64,000 nucleotides of DNA from Membranipora membranacea (GCA_914767715.1 OU612069.1:248001-312000), one strand, 5' to 3'. Counted from the stretch's first letter, positions 1 to 11,257 are shown. Notes: generated from the sequence alone by a model not told the origin. Translations and numbers: made by a program.

Positions 1-140
1 AAAGCCATAAGCATCACATATTGTGGATGTGGATGTGGCAAAGCAGAGCAAAGGAGCAACTCGATCTGCAAGAGCAATTCGATGCCCTTCTGCTCGAACC
101 TGGCTGTGATGCCGTTTATGGCCAGGTCAAAAACCTCCAT
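1..140 (-). pseudogene. Possible end of a transposase-like coding stretch
   Basis: Read on the minus strand, about 45 codons are open from near 140 to the window edge, including the residues EVFDLAINGITARFEQKG. This vaguely resembles the region of hAT-type transposases where a variable amphipathic helix precedes the catalytic part, but no catalytic residue is visible and the window cuts it off. It could equally be a chance open frame. Low confidence. Confidence 0.2.
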
Positions 141-2020
141 ATAAAACTGGTGACTTTTCTCTTTTATGGATAACATCTCACCAGTCCCATTACAGTCGTC
201 TAACCGGACAGGTGTCCATCTCACTCGGCCTTCCTTTGGCGGATAACATCTGACAAATATACACAGAGCACAGCTTTTATCGTGAGGTTGATGAAACAAT
301 GCCATATAGCATTAGCTTGGTAGCAATTTATTGATTACGCCACATGAAGTTGAACAATGACACCAAATTCTGGCTATCTTTACAACTCTTCTCCTAAGCA
401 TTGACATGTCTACCAATTTGTGCTATTAGCTGAATCCGATGAGGCAGCATGGATAGTTACATCCTTGATGCCGGGGCACTTCTGCTCCCTTGGACAGGGA
501 GGGTAACTTTCCACTTACATTTGAATCTATTGTCCAATGGATTTGCCAACAGTAAACTCTCAACCTCACTTTGTTGGTTAGTCTAGAGAAGATAAGATGT
601 GGAAAATGAACTCAGTCTCAGTGTGGGCATAATTTGGTAGGAATAGGAAGGAACTGCCAGTTTAGCCATGAAATATTTGCTTTGCATGTACCAGCTCACC
701 TGTAGATGAATGATTGAAGCTTTTTCCTTGCAGAACTTGCAGAAGTTGCTTTAAATAAGCTGGATGTATCCTTCATTCTTGCCACAACTTTATGAGAATG
801 CCTTTATATGACCTTAACCTGACCATGAGCTCTTTACATAATAATGTTTATAATAGACTGATGAAATTCATTAGCTGTCATTGAGGGCTTTGGGAAATCC
901 AAAGTTAGCCCTAAATACCTAGCAGTTGGATAAATAAACTGGGTGATGGGTTGTACTTCACTTTAAGCAAATGATCATGTCTGATCAGTGAGAGGAAATA
1001 AGCTAATGTTATTGTCATGTTGTCACTAAACTGAGTGATTATGAAAAATTGTGTAAGGGGGTCGTATGTTATATTGGTTTATTATGCCATTTTTGACCTT
1101 TTCTCAACTTTGATAATTATCTATTATTGGTAGGGCCAGGCCCTAGCAGCCGTGCCGTAGGATACGGCCCTGTCTCCCATCGAATTGTATTCCAATAGCA
1201 ATCCCCGGCGAACAACACATTATTCTCATAAATGTCTTTTACTCTGATAAAACAGATGTGGTCAGAGGCCTCCGCGAGTTCTGAGAGTAAACCCGCCTTT
1301 CATACATTAGCCTAGCCTGCCCACTCCTACATTTTACAGGAGATTCTAACAGAGAAACCAAGTCAATCTAAGAGATCTGTTTAAATTTCACCCTTCGACA
1401 AATAATCTTTTGGACAATATTATAGCGTCCTGTTATAACAGCTTACCTTTAATCTTGTGTGCCACGAAGGCCGTCAGTTTATTTGAAATTCATTCTTCCA
1501 AACTATTTTTCCCCAGATAACATGATAACAGTTATTCTGCCAATCTGCTATTGATGTATTTTTATTTTTTATTTTTCTTTTCATGGCTAATATTGTAAAA
1601 CGTTCTTTGAGAATGAAAATTATGCCGATAAAGTGTTAAAAAAAAGGGAAAAAAAAAGAAAGCTTCCTGCCTGCCTGCTCAAGAGTCATTGAAGCACAAT
1701 GTTTTACTCATATAACCTGAAAGAGTGAGTGCAAAGCTGTCGTATATTTTGTACGCAGTGACATCAGGCTTGACCTTTCCTCACACAAACTTAAAAAAGG
1801 TTGTAAGGAAATATATCTTTTACTAAGTTTGTGATGAGATATTGATTTGGACCTTTGTGGATAAGTTACTTAATTAGTTTATCACCTGTCATTGAATTAT
1901 TCAAACAAAGAAATTTTCTGAAGCAGTATGGTCTTCACAGCTGTTTATTAGACAGAAATCAATATGCCAGGAAAGTCTTGGTAAGAAATCTTAGTGATCT
2001 TAATCAAACACAGATCAGCA
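141..2020. other. Intergenic, no gene recognised
   Basis: AT-rich sequence with stops in all frames. A locally GC-richer patch at about 1140-1330 ends in a short motif (TAGCCTAGCCTGCCCAC) that recurs in near-identical form around 54650, which suggests an old dispersed repeat. I see no coding exon, RNA gene or mobile element with defined ends here. Confidence 0.5.
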
Positions 2021-2024
2021 CTGC

Positions 2025-2036
2025 CTATTTATAGCG
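2025..2036 (+). promoter_or_regulatory. Possible TATA element of the PAN/C-type lectin gene
   Basis: The motif TATTTATAG lies about 115 bp upstream of the proposed start codon at 2146. The distance fits a core promoter plus a short 5' untranslated region. The motif alone is weak in AT-rich DNA. Confidence 0.3.
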
Positions 2037-2145
2037 TGTTTATTTGAACACGCTGGTTGAGATTTGTTTTTGCTTGTAAAATTTGAGAAAAAAAATTTCT
2101 TTAAAAATCTGGCTTGCTTCAGAAAGTCTCAGTCTCTCTTCTACT

Positions 2146-4214
2146 ATGAGCCTGCTGAAGAAGGTTGAGTTGATATTTGTATATGTCTCACTATGGGTGA
2201 GTTCCGAGCTAAAAACCTAAATTATCATGAAATATTAGTTTACCAATTACAATCGACTGAAGTATATTTTCCTTATTAATATATAAATATGTTGAAGGGC
2301 TTGTTCTTCTAGGCTATATTATACAATGTATATATATATTGGTTTGATACCTGTATCGTGCTGAATGAAGATGTGAATTACATCCAAATTATGTTGAATG
2401 ACAAAACATCATAATAATATAGCTTAGTCCCTTTAATTATTTGTTTACACAGCTGAAGGATGAGAAAAAATGACAAAAATACAAGTTTTGTTTATCTCTT
2501 CCATCACGATGGGAAAATATAAAAGAAAAGTACTGCTAAAGGGGATACCTAGAGTCAAGGCGGGCTTCAAATTAATTAAATCACATTATTGCTCATTTTC
2601 CCTCTTTTTTACAGCTTCTATGCTCTCCCATGACTGGACATCTGATGCTCACTGAGACAAAGTCAGTATTTTTGTCTTCTCAACACTGTATGAGACAAGA
2701 AGGAATCATTGAGACATCAGATAATATAACCCGGATGATATGTGCCCTGTTATGTAGTGAGAGTTACTCCTGTAAGGCTCTCGGTTTTCAGGAAAGCAGC
2801 CAGGTATGCCCCCTCGGAATGAATGTTACAGATCATGTGATATACAACACACATTGTAGAGCAGGGGAGACAATCTACACCTCAGGTAAACAGCAGAAGG
2901 CCTCCATCCTCTGGTTCAGCTGGTTCTGTTTGCTAATCTCTGGCAGTTTTGATATTGACCATCATTAGAAGATGATAAGAAATAAATTGAAAACGAAGTG
3001 AAGACACCTCCAACGATAGAAATTGATAAAAAAAGTATGTTGAAACAGAGCTTGTTTATACAACTTAAACCACTGCTGACACACCAGTCAAAAATTTGAA
3101 TATTGAGTTGTGGCATCAAAACATCTAGCCAGTAGCTTTGCATGGAGTTTTATGAGGTCTCAAAATGTAGGGGTATCTTTTTCCCCAGCCATCCACCATT
3201 AGTGATGAAAAAAGTTGACCCTGACGAATCAGGTGCCTTTAAGATCTAGCTGGCTAGGATGGCTGGGGAAAAAGATACTCCCTACATTTTGAGACCTCAT
3301 ATAACCCCACGCAAAGCTACTGGCTAGATGTCCTGATGCCACAACTCAATATTTAAATGTTTGACTGGTGGATATGCTTGGCAACACCCAGCTGTGGCAG
3401 CATTAGATTATTAGTTTTTTTACACTTTCATAGTTTTCACTAGATATGGAGTCGCACTGTGTTATAAATGATCTTCTAATTTTAGTTGATGCCCGTATAA
3501 CAAAATGTGACCTTGATGATGGTTGGTACTATAACTCCGTGAGGAATTCTTGTATCAGAGTATTCCTATCAGAAGTGACCAGATATGAGGCTCAGACTAG
3601 CTGTGAATCAGAGGGGAGCTCATTGGCTGTATGGAACAGCAAAGAGTCTAAAGATGTTTTCCAAACTCTTGTTGAAAACAATATAGCAGGTAAAATAATC
3701 AACATACAACTTCTATCCTAAACAATGATTCAGCCTATTGGTGGCAAGGTTTTACTGTGCCTGCTTAAAAATCAAATCCGAACCGACAAGTTCTTTATTT
3801 GGTGACAGTTAGGGTACTCTGATATATTTGCAAGACCTTTAATGCAAAACTGATTGATGGTCAGAGAGGCATCAACATTTTGTCCCTCAATGGGTAAAGT
3901 TGTTGTTCAAAGATTTGAACAAAGGTATGCATAATGGGCTATCCAGTGTTGTTGTGGTTCATATCATATATCTTTGTCTGGGGAACCGAGCTCTAAGTCA
4001 TATTCACGGTACATGGCAGTGGAGTACTGGTGAGGCGGTTGCAGAGGACGACTGGGCACCCGGGGAACCGATCGGTAATCGTCTGTGTACACACATCTAC
4101 AGAGTCAGCCCAACATCTGTTAAATCATTCATGCTCAACGATATAGGATGTGATCTGCCAAGAGAATATGTGTGTGAGAAAGGGCCAAAAGTTGTCTACT
4201 TTGCAACTGACTGA
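2146..4214 (+). CDS. Secreted PAN/apple-like plus C-type lectin domain protein
   Basis: Proposed exons are 2146-2196, 2615-2885, 3486-3689, a 15-nt microexon 3734-3748, and 3991-4214 (254 aa). Phases agree at each junction. Exon 1 starts MSLLKKVELIFVYVSLW and with the first residues of exon 2 (LLCS) makes a signal peptide, so the product should be secreted. Exon 2 encodes a cysteine-rich module (CALLCSESYSCKALGFQ, then VCPLG) of PAN/apple type, a fold that binds proteins or carbohydrate. Exons 3 to 5 form a C-type lectin fold: CDLDDGWYYN at its start, then YWWQALSHIHGTWQWSTGE, WAPGEPIGN and MLNDIGCDLPREYVCEK. The usual EPN sugar-selectivity motif reads EPI, so calcium-dependent sugar binding is uncertain, although the ND of the second calcium motif is kept. 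The microexon is the least certain part; without it the frame stays open but the YW of the fold is lost. Intron 2 carries a long hairpin element. Confidence 0.72.
3081..3372. repeat. Long inverted repeat (foldback element) in a lectin intron
   Basis: Bases 3081-3194 are repeated in reverse complement at 3258-3372 with only scattered differences, separated by about 63 bp. The inner arm ends are CCAGCCATCC and GGATGGCTGG. The whole lies inside the intron 2886-3485. It looks like a non-autonomous foldback or MITE element. No transposase is present and no target duplication was identified. Confidence 0.75.
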
Positions 4215-4395
4215 TTGTCATGTTTTTTATTGATATTTTGATAATCATTATATATCTAAATATTAACAAGTAGTGAGTTGATATTATGAAGATTGGAGTA
4301 CATATGTAATTGGTTGACATTTAAAGTACTTCAATTCTTTTTGTTTGAGTTACAATTTATGTCTTAAAATCTATAGCAATAATCCATGACACATA

Positions 4396-4625
4396 GGAGT
4401 AGGAGGTAGCTCAGGTGGTTAGAGCCCTTCAACATGTAAGTGATGAAGGTCGTGGGTTCGAATCCCACTGCAGTTTATCGACTACTGGGGTTAGGTGCTC
4501 CGACCTGCCTGCAAACAGAGAGTGAAACTGGCGCAGACATTGCGGCCTTGCCATTAAGGCAAAATAATATTTTGCCGCCCATGCTTTGGGATGTGGCATG
4601 TTATATGACATCCGATTTTAATCAT
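4396..4625 (+). mobile_element. tRNA-derived SINE, family 1
   Basis: The head reads like a tRNA gene: an A-box-like TAGCTCAGGTGGTTAGAG near 4407 and a perfect B box GGTTCGAATCC at 4455-4465. The body of about 150 bp (GCGCAGACATTGCGGCC, then GCCGCCCATGCTTTGGG) recurs at 23165-23385, 45591-45811 and 57577-57812. Copies at several sites with different flanks support a dispersed retroposon rather than a working tRNA gene. Confidence 0.8.
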
Positions 4626-4639
4626 TTTTGTAATCAACA

Positions 4640-5378
4640 CACCCGGTTGTGTATGAGCTTTTCAATTACTGTGTATTGTACCACTTTGAGTGTTTGATAA
4701 GAAGCTTTTTGATTTGGCTGAGTTTCATCCTTTTCTGTGTCAGATACAACTCTGAGTTCCAGCATAATTATCTTCTGAGATGATACAAGAAATAATTATC
4801 CTCATTTCCGAATTTTTTTCTTCATGGGAAAAGCAAGTGATACATATAATAGCCTATGTAAAAATTGTTTCATTATGTAGTAAAAAATTGGTGAATGAGT
4901 AAATAAACTATTTCAACTGTTCAACTAACTGACGTATGGATTTATGTATGTATGTGTTTTTATTGATCTCATTTTCTGAGATAAAAGTGTTTATGTATGC
5001 TGCTCTGGTAAAAGTTTTAAAATGTTTTACAATAAAGTCAAGCTAAATAAAATAAACAATATAAAAATATGATAAGACTGATTACGTCTGAAAAAAACTG
5101 TTAAGATAGTGGATCGCATTGGCTCTAAACATATGGCACAAAGCTGGACACGGTATTTGATGGTTTGATAGCGACCTGAGGGTGAGCTCTAGAAGGGGCT
5201 CATCATTAGAGGCTATCATACTTAGGCTTTTAGTGCACAGTGCACCGTACATATTACACAGTCCACAGTACAAAGTATACAGTACATATTACACTCCTGA
5301 GAGCAATAGTAGCAATAGAGTAACTTGTGTTTCATGAATGAATGTGACTTCTCTTGGTATTTAAATAGACTCTGATGG
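4640..5378. other. Intergenic, no gene recognised
   Basis: AT-rich DNA with scattered stops. Short runs around 5220-5295 repeat GTACATATTACAC and CAGTACA but show no regular period. No exon or RNA gene is supported. Confidence 0.5.
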
Positions 5379-5610
5379 CGGAGTTAGGAGTGGTCTAATG
5401 GTTGGATCTTTGAGGTCCAGGTTCGATTCCCAGCGCCGGCAGTCAGTTATAAAGTTATCTCTCCTTACAGTCAGTTAAAATTTGCCTGAGATAACCAGGA
5501 GACCTGGCAATGTTGTTACTAAGCTGTTTTGTTAACAACCACTTGGGCTCGTCTCCATTAGGAGTTATGCTGAAGGTTAACATAACTACGCATACTTTGA
5601 GTTTTTTTAA
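5379..5610 (+). mobile_element. tRNA-derived SINE, family 2
   Basis: A second tRNA-like head differs from family 1: A-box-like TGGTCTAATGGTTGGA at 5391-5406 and B box GGTTCGATTCC near 5420-5430, followed by an unrelated body containing GAGATAACCAGGAGACCTGG. Only one copy is seen in the window, so the assignment rests on the spaced pol III promoter boxes. Confidence 0.55.
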
Positions 5611-5668
5611 AACTGCTTCTTTTCTGTTCGGTTTTTGCCGACAGTCATATTGACCAATTGCAGTTTTG

Positions 5669-5926
5669 CAATTTGCCGACTATCACTTCTCGGCCTATTG
5701 GCTAAGATCAAAGTTTCACTGCCAATGGCCGATTAGTGCCAGTTCAGTTTTGGTGGGTCGCTGCACATTCACGTTCAGGAGGTCTTCTATGGCCTCACCT
5801 CTAGGATGCATTCTAGTTTTCTAGGATGTATCACATTTTCAGTATGAGGATTTATGGCACCTTGCTTCTCTCTTTAGGGGCAGCCCAATCTTCTGTTTCT
5901 AACTAAACATCAATTTGCCGACTATC
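5669..5926 (+). mobile_element. U2 snRNA-headed SINE-like retroposon, full-length head
   Basis: Bases 5682-5711 match the 5' end of U2 snRNA at all but two positions, including CTCGGCCTATTGGCTAAG. About 200 bp of unrelated body follows. The element is flanked by a perfect 16-bp direct repeat CAATTTGCCGACTATC at 5669-5684 and 5911-5926, the mark of target-primed retroposition. The same body, inverted, 5'-truncated and with its own different target duplication, lies at 6926-7166. Two independent insertions of one unit make this a family rather than a lone U2 pseudogene. Its right edge is 20 bp from the start of the 22-kb duplication. Confidence 0.85.
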
Positions 5927-6238
5927 CTTTATTGCGAAATCGTCAAAAAGCATAGAAAGTAGTCAAGTGCCAAAACATTGCTTGGTTGCTGATGCCTATA
6001 CCAGCTGTCCAAGGAAACAAAATCTATGTGCAAACTTATGTGGGAAACAATAAACGAAGTTACTCGAAATAACTCCAAAGTTCAAACACATCATTTATTA
6101 TATTTAGTTTTCTATGTGTTTTCAGTTTGGAGTTGTTTTCTCTTTGTATCAATCCTATGAATGAAGATGACTATAATTTTATTAGGTTTTGTCTATGTGT
6201 AATAATGTGGTGGCATTCAAGTAATAAAAATGGGTCAG

Positions 6239-6622
6239 TTAAAGGGCAACCAAGGTTTCGCAGCAATACATTAATGGGTAGCAAATAATGTGCTGGGCAG
6301 CATCAGCTTTGTGCATTACGCGATGCAAAACTCAAGTAGTTGCTGACTCTAAGCTGGGTAACACTTCAGTTTAGGGGATGTTTCAAGACTTTGCTATAAT
6401 AATTATAGAGCACAGGCTAAATAATAACAGGAACAGGAAACTGCTCTGTGGTATTCTCTTTTAGCTTAGTTTGAGTACCTGATGGAAGAAATGTTTCACA
6501 AGAATTCTGGCTGAATAATCATCCGAATTATATTTTGTCTTTTTCCCCATGCAGAAGGTGCAATCTGCTATTAATCAATGGCCATCAATGAGAAGTTGTT
6601 TGAAACCTTGGTTGCCCTTAAA
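6239..6622. mobile_element. Terminal-inverted-repeat MITE, copy A
   Basis: The element starts TTAAAGGGCAACCAAGG and ends with the reverse complement CCTTGGTTGCCCTTAA. It is about 380 bp and non-coding. A related copy in the opposite orientation is at 20222-20562. The terminal TTAA or TA is consistent with a cut-and-paste transposon with a TA-rich target. The superfamily is not determined. Confidence 0.8.
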
Positions 6623-6925
6623 TCTTAGCAAAATTTCACAATTACTTTTAATGAGCGTAATGTGTCACCTTAACAATTTATTTTTAGTTTCAGGATTTTT
6701 TATTCATGCTAATTATTGATGAGCATTTTATTCTTAAAACTACTTCATTACAACAATTTCTCGAAATTGTTCTGTATAGGGTTTTAAAATAAATCTTATC
6801 TTATCTGTCATGCCTTTTATATGATGCATAAACTTATCGGATAAAAGTGTTCGGGAAAGCAATAAACAACCACTCTTCATATCAAAGTATTGTCATAGCA
6901 ATAGACAAAACAAGTAAATTTTCCT

Positions 6926-7166
6926 GCACAAGGACTTGCTGTTTAGTAAGAAACAGAAGATCGGGCTGTCCCTAAAGAGGGACGCAAGCTGCTCTAAATC
7001 CACATACTGAGAATTTGATACATCCTAGAAAACTAGAATGCATCCTAGAGGTGAGGCCATAGAAGACCTCCTAACCATGGGTGTGCAGCAAGCCGCCAAA
7101 ACTGAACTGGCACTAATCAGCCATTGGCAGTGACACTTTGATCATAGCCAATAGGCACAAGGACTT
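6926..7166 (-). mobile_element. U2-headed SINE-like retroposon, inverted and 5'-truncated, copy A
   Basis: In reverse complement this repeats the body of the element at 5685-5910 but lacks the first dozen bases of the U2 head; it begins CTATTGGCTATGATCAAAG. It is flanked by a 12-bp direct repeat GCACAAGGACTT at 6926-6937 and 7155-7166, different from that of the other copy. The 5' truncation and separate target duplication show an independent LINE-mediated insertion. Confidence 0.85.
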
Positions 7167-7249
7167 TGTTGAATGATATACCGACTTCAAAGAACAAAAA
7201 CTCAGGTCTATAAGGTTCTAGAGTTTATTATTTCTCATTTTCGCCTAGG

Positions 7250-7292
7250 CTACCTTTGACCGATAATAATAATTGGTATCGGTCAAAGGTAG
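7250..7292. repeat. Perfect 15-bp stem hairpin, copy A
   Basis: CTACCTTTGACCGAT at 7250-7264 is followed by its exact reverse complement at 7278-7292, with a 13-bp loop. It lies about 425 bp past the lectin stop codon and is unchanged in copy B (29640-29682). It could be the relic of a small inverted-repeat element or a transcript-end structure. Confidence 0.6.
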
Positions 7293-7716
7293 GTTTATGA
7301 TAATATCGGATGAAGTATAGCAGTTTGTAACTGTCATAGGCACATCGAGGTGAGGCTTACTGTTATTCTGTTTGCGGATCATCGTTTTAGTGTTAATATG
7401 TAACAGGGGAGATAACACATTCAAGACCCTGAGTTTTCGCTCTTTGAAAGCGTTTACATCATTCAAAAACATCCCTGTGCAAGTTAGTTTGATTTTGTTT
7501 GTTCATTGCTATGACAATGCTAAGATATTGACATTGGTTGTTTTTGCGAATAGATAAGATACCCTGACTAGACATCATCTTATAGGGAAATAGAAGAGAA
7601 CAGTGATTTAAATTTGGATGTTAGATTATCATTATATTTCCAAACTAAAAACTGGAAAAAAAAGACAAGCTGCATGACATTTTTATGTGTTCAGGATCAA
7701 CTATAGATTCTGAAAG

Positions 7717-9220
7717 TTAGAATCTCTTCTCGCAGATAAATCTGGCTCCTCTGGAACAATGATGGTCATCCCACTGAACAGTGCTAGGTGAGAGTTCCCA
7801 CATTAAAGCACACTCCTGGCTTCTGTTGTTTGGTTCGTTCTTTTTCCAATTTGTAACTTTCATAGGAATCCATTGGTTTCCAGTATTCCAGAACCAGTCA
7901 TTACCACTTCTTCTACCTCCAAGCCAATAGCTTCCAACTCCAGCTGTCAGTGAGAGAATTACACAAATAACATTATGAAGAAGGCAACCTGAGCTTTCAT
8001 TACATTCATAGCATTAGTTGGGTATTACTCAGAAATAGGCTTAAGGTGTAGCTAGACAGGCCCACGAAATCGCGTGGGGAGGTAGTTCCACGCGTTGTTC
8101 ATGCAAAACCACGCCGTTTGGCATGCTAACGATGCGTCTTTTCAAAGACCAGCATGTTCGTGTTGTTAACCACGCTGTGAACCTACGCTTCTGTCATTGG
8201 CCAGTTGGTACAATAGAGCGTATTTAATTGGTCATTACTCCTTACTCATTGATCATGGCTCATTGGTCACTCACTTAGCAATGTTGTCACAAGGGGGTGT
8301 GTTTAGCCTATGAAGCCACGCCCACCACGCGTGGGAAGACAATTCCACGCATTTCGTGGGCTCATGTAGCAAGGCCTTTAGCAATACAAATTGCGGGTCC
8401 CATGCTCCTTTGTTATGATACTTTGAATTCCATTCAGCCAACCAATTGTTTACATTTGATAATAATTGCATTGAATTGACCCAGTGGTTCCATTCGCTTT
8501 CAAATAAACCAATTAAGCGCTACCAAAATTAAAATTGTCAGTATCAAATAATGCAACTTATGTAATCTTCACTGTCCAACCCTGATTTCTTTGTCCTGAG
8601 CATAGAACTCAATCGTATTTTTCGATTTTTTAGGATGGCATTATATTTATCTTCAAAAACATTAAGTTTGCTCGATTCATGCAGTTGATGATCATTCAAA
8701 TTGATTTGCTTTGGTATTGTTTGATAGTCTAGATATGCTGTGGACTCATGTGTAAAACTACCCTAGCAGTATGTTATATTAAGGTATATGTTAGTACTTA
8801 CCGTAGAATGTAACTCGTAGTCCGTTGAGAACTGTAAGTTCCCAGTCACTTCTCACAGTAGCTAAGGTTGCCCCTCGAATCTCACAGTGATTCTGAGCTG
8901 TATCCCAGTTCACATTACTTCCAATGAAGAACTTGTAACAGGCTTTCCCAACCTTATGCCAATCCTGTTCACAGTTTCCGTTCACTGTAACAAAAGATCC
9001 ACAGCGGCTAATCAATTCATGTATGTTCATTTTCAAATGTTCAACTTAACTGTTGTAACAAGATGTATCCAGGTCTACTGGGCAAGTATATACTATAAAT
9101 ACAGCTCCAATCATAGAACTTTTCTCAACTGTTGCAAAAAAACAATAAAAGTTTCGTCTTACCTGCGCTTATTACAGTAAAAGCGCAGAGAACTGCTAGT
9201 ACAGTGTACATATGAGTCAT
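7717..9220 (-). CDS. Secreted single-domain C-type lectin, copy A
   Basis: Coding exons on the minus strand are 9220-9163, 8984-8802 and 7943-7717. All junctions are phase 1 and total 155 codons plus stop. Residues 1-19 (MTHMYTVLAVLCAFTVISA) are a signal peptide. The rest is one compact C-type lectin domain: CEQDWHKVGKACYKFF, WDTAQNHCEIRGATLATV, SYWLGG, NWKKNEPNN and CSRGARFICEK. The EPN triplet (residues 117-119) and a WDD in the place of the usual WND (138-140) are the calcium and sugar ligands typical of mannose-type binding, so calcium-dependent glycan binding is expected. A 5' untranslated exon lies at about 9399-9457, and its 3' partner begins at 9224, four bases before the ATG. Intron 2 contains an inverted-repeat element. 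The protein is identical in copy B. Confidence 0.88.
8043..8378. mobile_element. CCACG-rich inverted-repeat element in lectin intron 2, copy A
   Basis: The left end AAGGTGTAGCTAGACAGG followed by CCCACGAAAT matches, in reverse complement, the right end ATTTCGTGGGCTCATGTAGC followed by AAGGCCTT (about 28 bp with a few mismatches). The interior repeats CCACGC motifs in both orientations. It is non-coding and 336 bp, so it reads as a MITE. Copy B (30433-30759) lacks 9 bp near the right end. Confidence 0.65.
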
Positions 9221-9398
9221 AGTTCTAAAAAATAGAAAGTAAAACATGAGATACAGTAACAGCAAAGAGTTTACCAAAATAGATTGTATGAAAACTTTTT
9301 TTGTAATAACCACAGACAATTAGTACATGTGTCAAAAGAAGAGTGATCAAAACAAGTACCAGTGTGTATTAAATGGTTGTAATTAAAACAAAACTCAC

Positions 9399-9487
9399 CT
9401 TCGGTCAATCAGTGAGTGAATAAATGGTTCACAGTCAGATCTCAGGACAATTGTGAATGATTAGAAGTTCTGACCTGAACCTTTATA
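9399..9487 (-). promoter_or_regulatory. TATA box and 5' untranslated exon of lectin copy A
   Basis: On the minus strand a TATAAA motif lies at 9487-9482. About 30 bp downstream begins a short exon ending at 9399 with a consensus donor (GAAG then GTGAGT). The matching acceptor is at 9226-9225, just before the ATG at 9220. This gives a coherent promoter, leader exon and leader intron. Confidence 0.6.
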
Positions 9488-10007
9488 GTCTTCACTCAAT
9501 ACTGCCATAACTGATTACACAAAACTAGGTAGGCACAACAAATGTGATGAAAGGAAATCAGTTTCTGCTTAGTGAAATTCCTGCTGGGTGCAAGTTTTCA
9601 AATCAACATCATTTGATCCTGAAGGGTGCGGGCATTATGCACAGGAAACTGTGAGTCTGTTACAGAGGATAGTGTGGGCATAACACAGGATAGTGTGGTA
9701 CTGTGGGTTTTCATGACATACTGATATGGAATGTCAGATATGTACAGATTTAGATCTTATTTAACTGCGGACGCCATTCTGGTTGCCTGCTATCTCCACG
9801 CAACAATACACAACCATATTCTCTCCCACTCTCTATCTTGAGTATTGCAGGCAAAATAATTGATAATGAAACTTCATCTTACCGATGGAAGAAGCGATAA
9901 GAGTTAAGAACGATTGGAATGTTTCAAGAGGCAGGTCGCCTAAGAGAGAAAAGTGCCTGATGATGATTTATGTGAGTCCGCATCAAAACTCACATCTACG
10001 TGTTCAC

Positions 10008-10560
10008 TGAACCCCAGAACCAACTTGGCCACAGAAACTAATGAGATATTCTCTGTTAAGTTATTCTTTTTATCTTTAGCACACAGGTAGTCAACCCTGA
10101 TTACTTCTACTCAACTGATTAGTTTAAATGAGGCAGCAGCTCACCTTAATACTAATTAATTATATTAAACTCGAGCCAATTCAAGCATCAAAGTTCAGTT
10201 AGATTATGTTATGTTATTTGTATTAATCATACACTACAAATATTTATACAAATTTAAATTCTCGTTGTGTTTCTTTCGTTAACAGCACAGATCAAAACTT
10301 ATGCACCTCTTGGAGTTGTGATCAAAAATCAAGTTGATGCTCAACTAACTGAAGCACCATGTATTGTTAACTTTAGCTAAATCTATATTCCATGCCATTA
10401 TCTACTTGTGAAACGCTTACACATCAGATAACTTCCTGTTTATCAATCGCTAAATCAGCAGAACATGAACATCAGTGTCAAATTCTTATGTTTTTAATTA
10501 TTTTATTTCTCTTCTGCGACTTTTGTGACTGCTGCTTAGAGATGAGCTAGAATTAGGTGT
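10008..10560 (-). mobile_element. Solo LTR-like sequence, reverse orientation, copy A
   Basis: The reverse complement shares long blocks with 12908-13255, the sequence just upstream of the Gypsy pol fragment: AAGCAGCAGTCACAAAAGTC, GTGTGCTAAAGATAAA and CTGTGGCCAAGTTGGTTCTG. The two copies face each other across about 2.4 kb. The likely reading is an LTR of the same Gypsy family inserted separately in the opposite orientation. Confidence 0.55.
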
Positions 10561-11058
10561 GAGATACAGCTTAGATCATTTCCATACGGCCACGCAAAAT
10601 GTATGATTTGGACAAAAAAGGTCCTAAAATATACTCAAATTATAAGCCAGGAGTTCAACATAGCTCAAATTAAAATGGGACAAGTTCTTAATTTGCCAAT
10701 CAAATGTCAGGAAGCTATCTAGTTTATCCATCAAAAGTTTCACAGCACTGAGTGTATTACATTTCCCTTTCGGTACACTTCAAACTTTCTACTTTACTTT
10801 AAGTCTAAGCATTCTTGTCTCTTAATCTATTAGCGTCGACGTGACCTGTAGATTAAAAAAACAAGTATTCGTGACAGATACAATAAATAGAAGCATCAAA
10901 ATAGCAGCAACAAAATATGCTCCTCATAAACATCATCTTATTTATTTCGACTCCCATTGGGAAAGTGGTGAGGCAACCTGACTCACAGCATTGATATCCA
11001 AAACTATGAACATCACCAAGACTAAAAGCAAACAGAGCTCAAACAGTTAATCACAAAC

Positions 11059-11257
11059 AGGATGCAGGCGTTCATACCACCGATGCAATACTGCAGCTGA
11101 TATATGACTAGAAATCCATTCAGGACTCTGATATTAATGTGTAACTTAAACAGAATTCATGCCCTGATTTTTTCAAAGCCTTTGATAGGATGCAGCACCC
11201 CATACTGATATCTAAAATTAATTATCTTGGTTTTAATGATTTTCTAGTGAAACTGTG
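11059..11257 (+). pseudogene. LINE reverse transcriptase fragment, copy A
   Basis: One frame with two in-frame stops reads AGVHTTDAILQLIYD and then DFFKAFDRMQHPILISK followed by INYLGF. The DF.KAFD.. motif is the first catalytic block of non-LTR reverse transcriptases of the CR1/L2/Jockey kind, and the TTDA block upstream is typical of the same group. It is a degraded fragment without ends. Confidence 0.7.

Noticed and set aside
4396-4470. Functional tRNA gene
   Set aside because: The A and B boxes are there, but the acceptor stem does not pair and the unit continues into a repeated body, as in SINEs.
5682-5711. Functional U2 snRNA gene
   Set aside because: Only the first 30 or so bases match U2; the branch-point pairing region, Sm site and 3' stem-loops are absent.
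7245-7472. A 75-codon minus-strand frame, identical in both copies
   Set aside because: It runs into the hairpin, has no splice sites or recognisable domain, and its identity in both copies only reflects the recent duplication.
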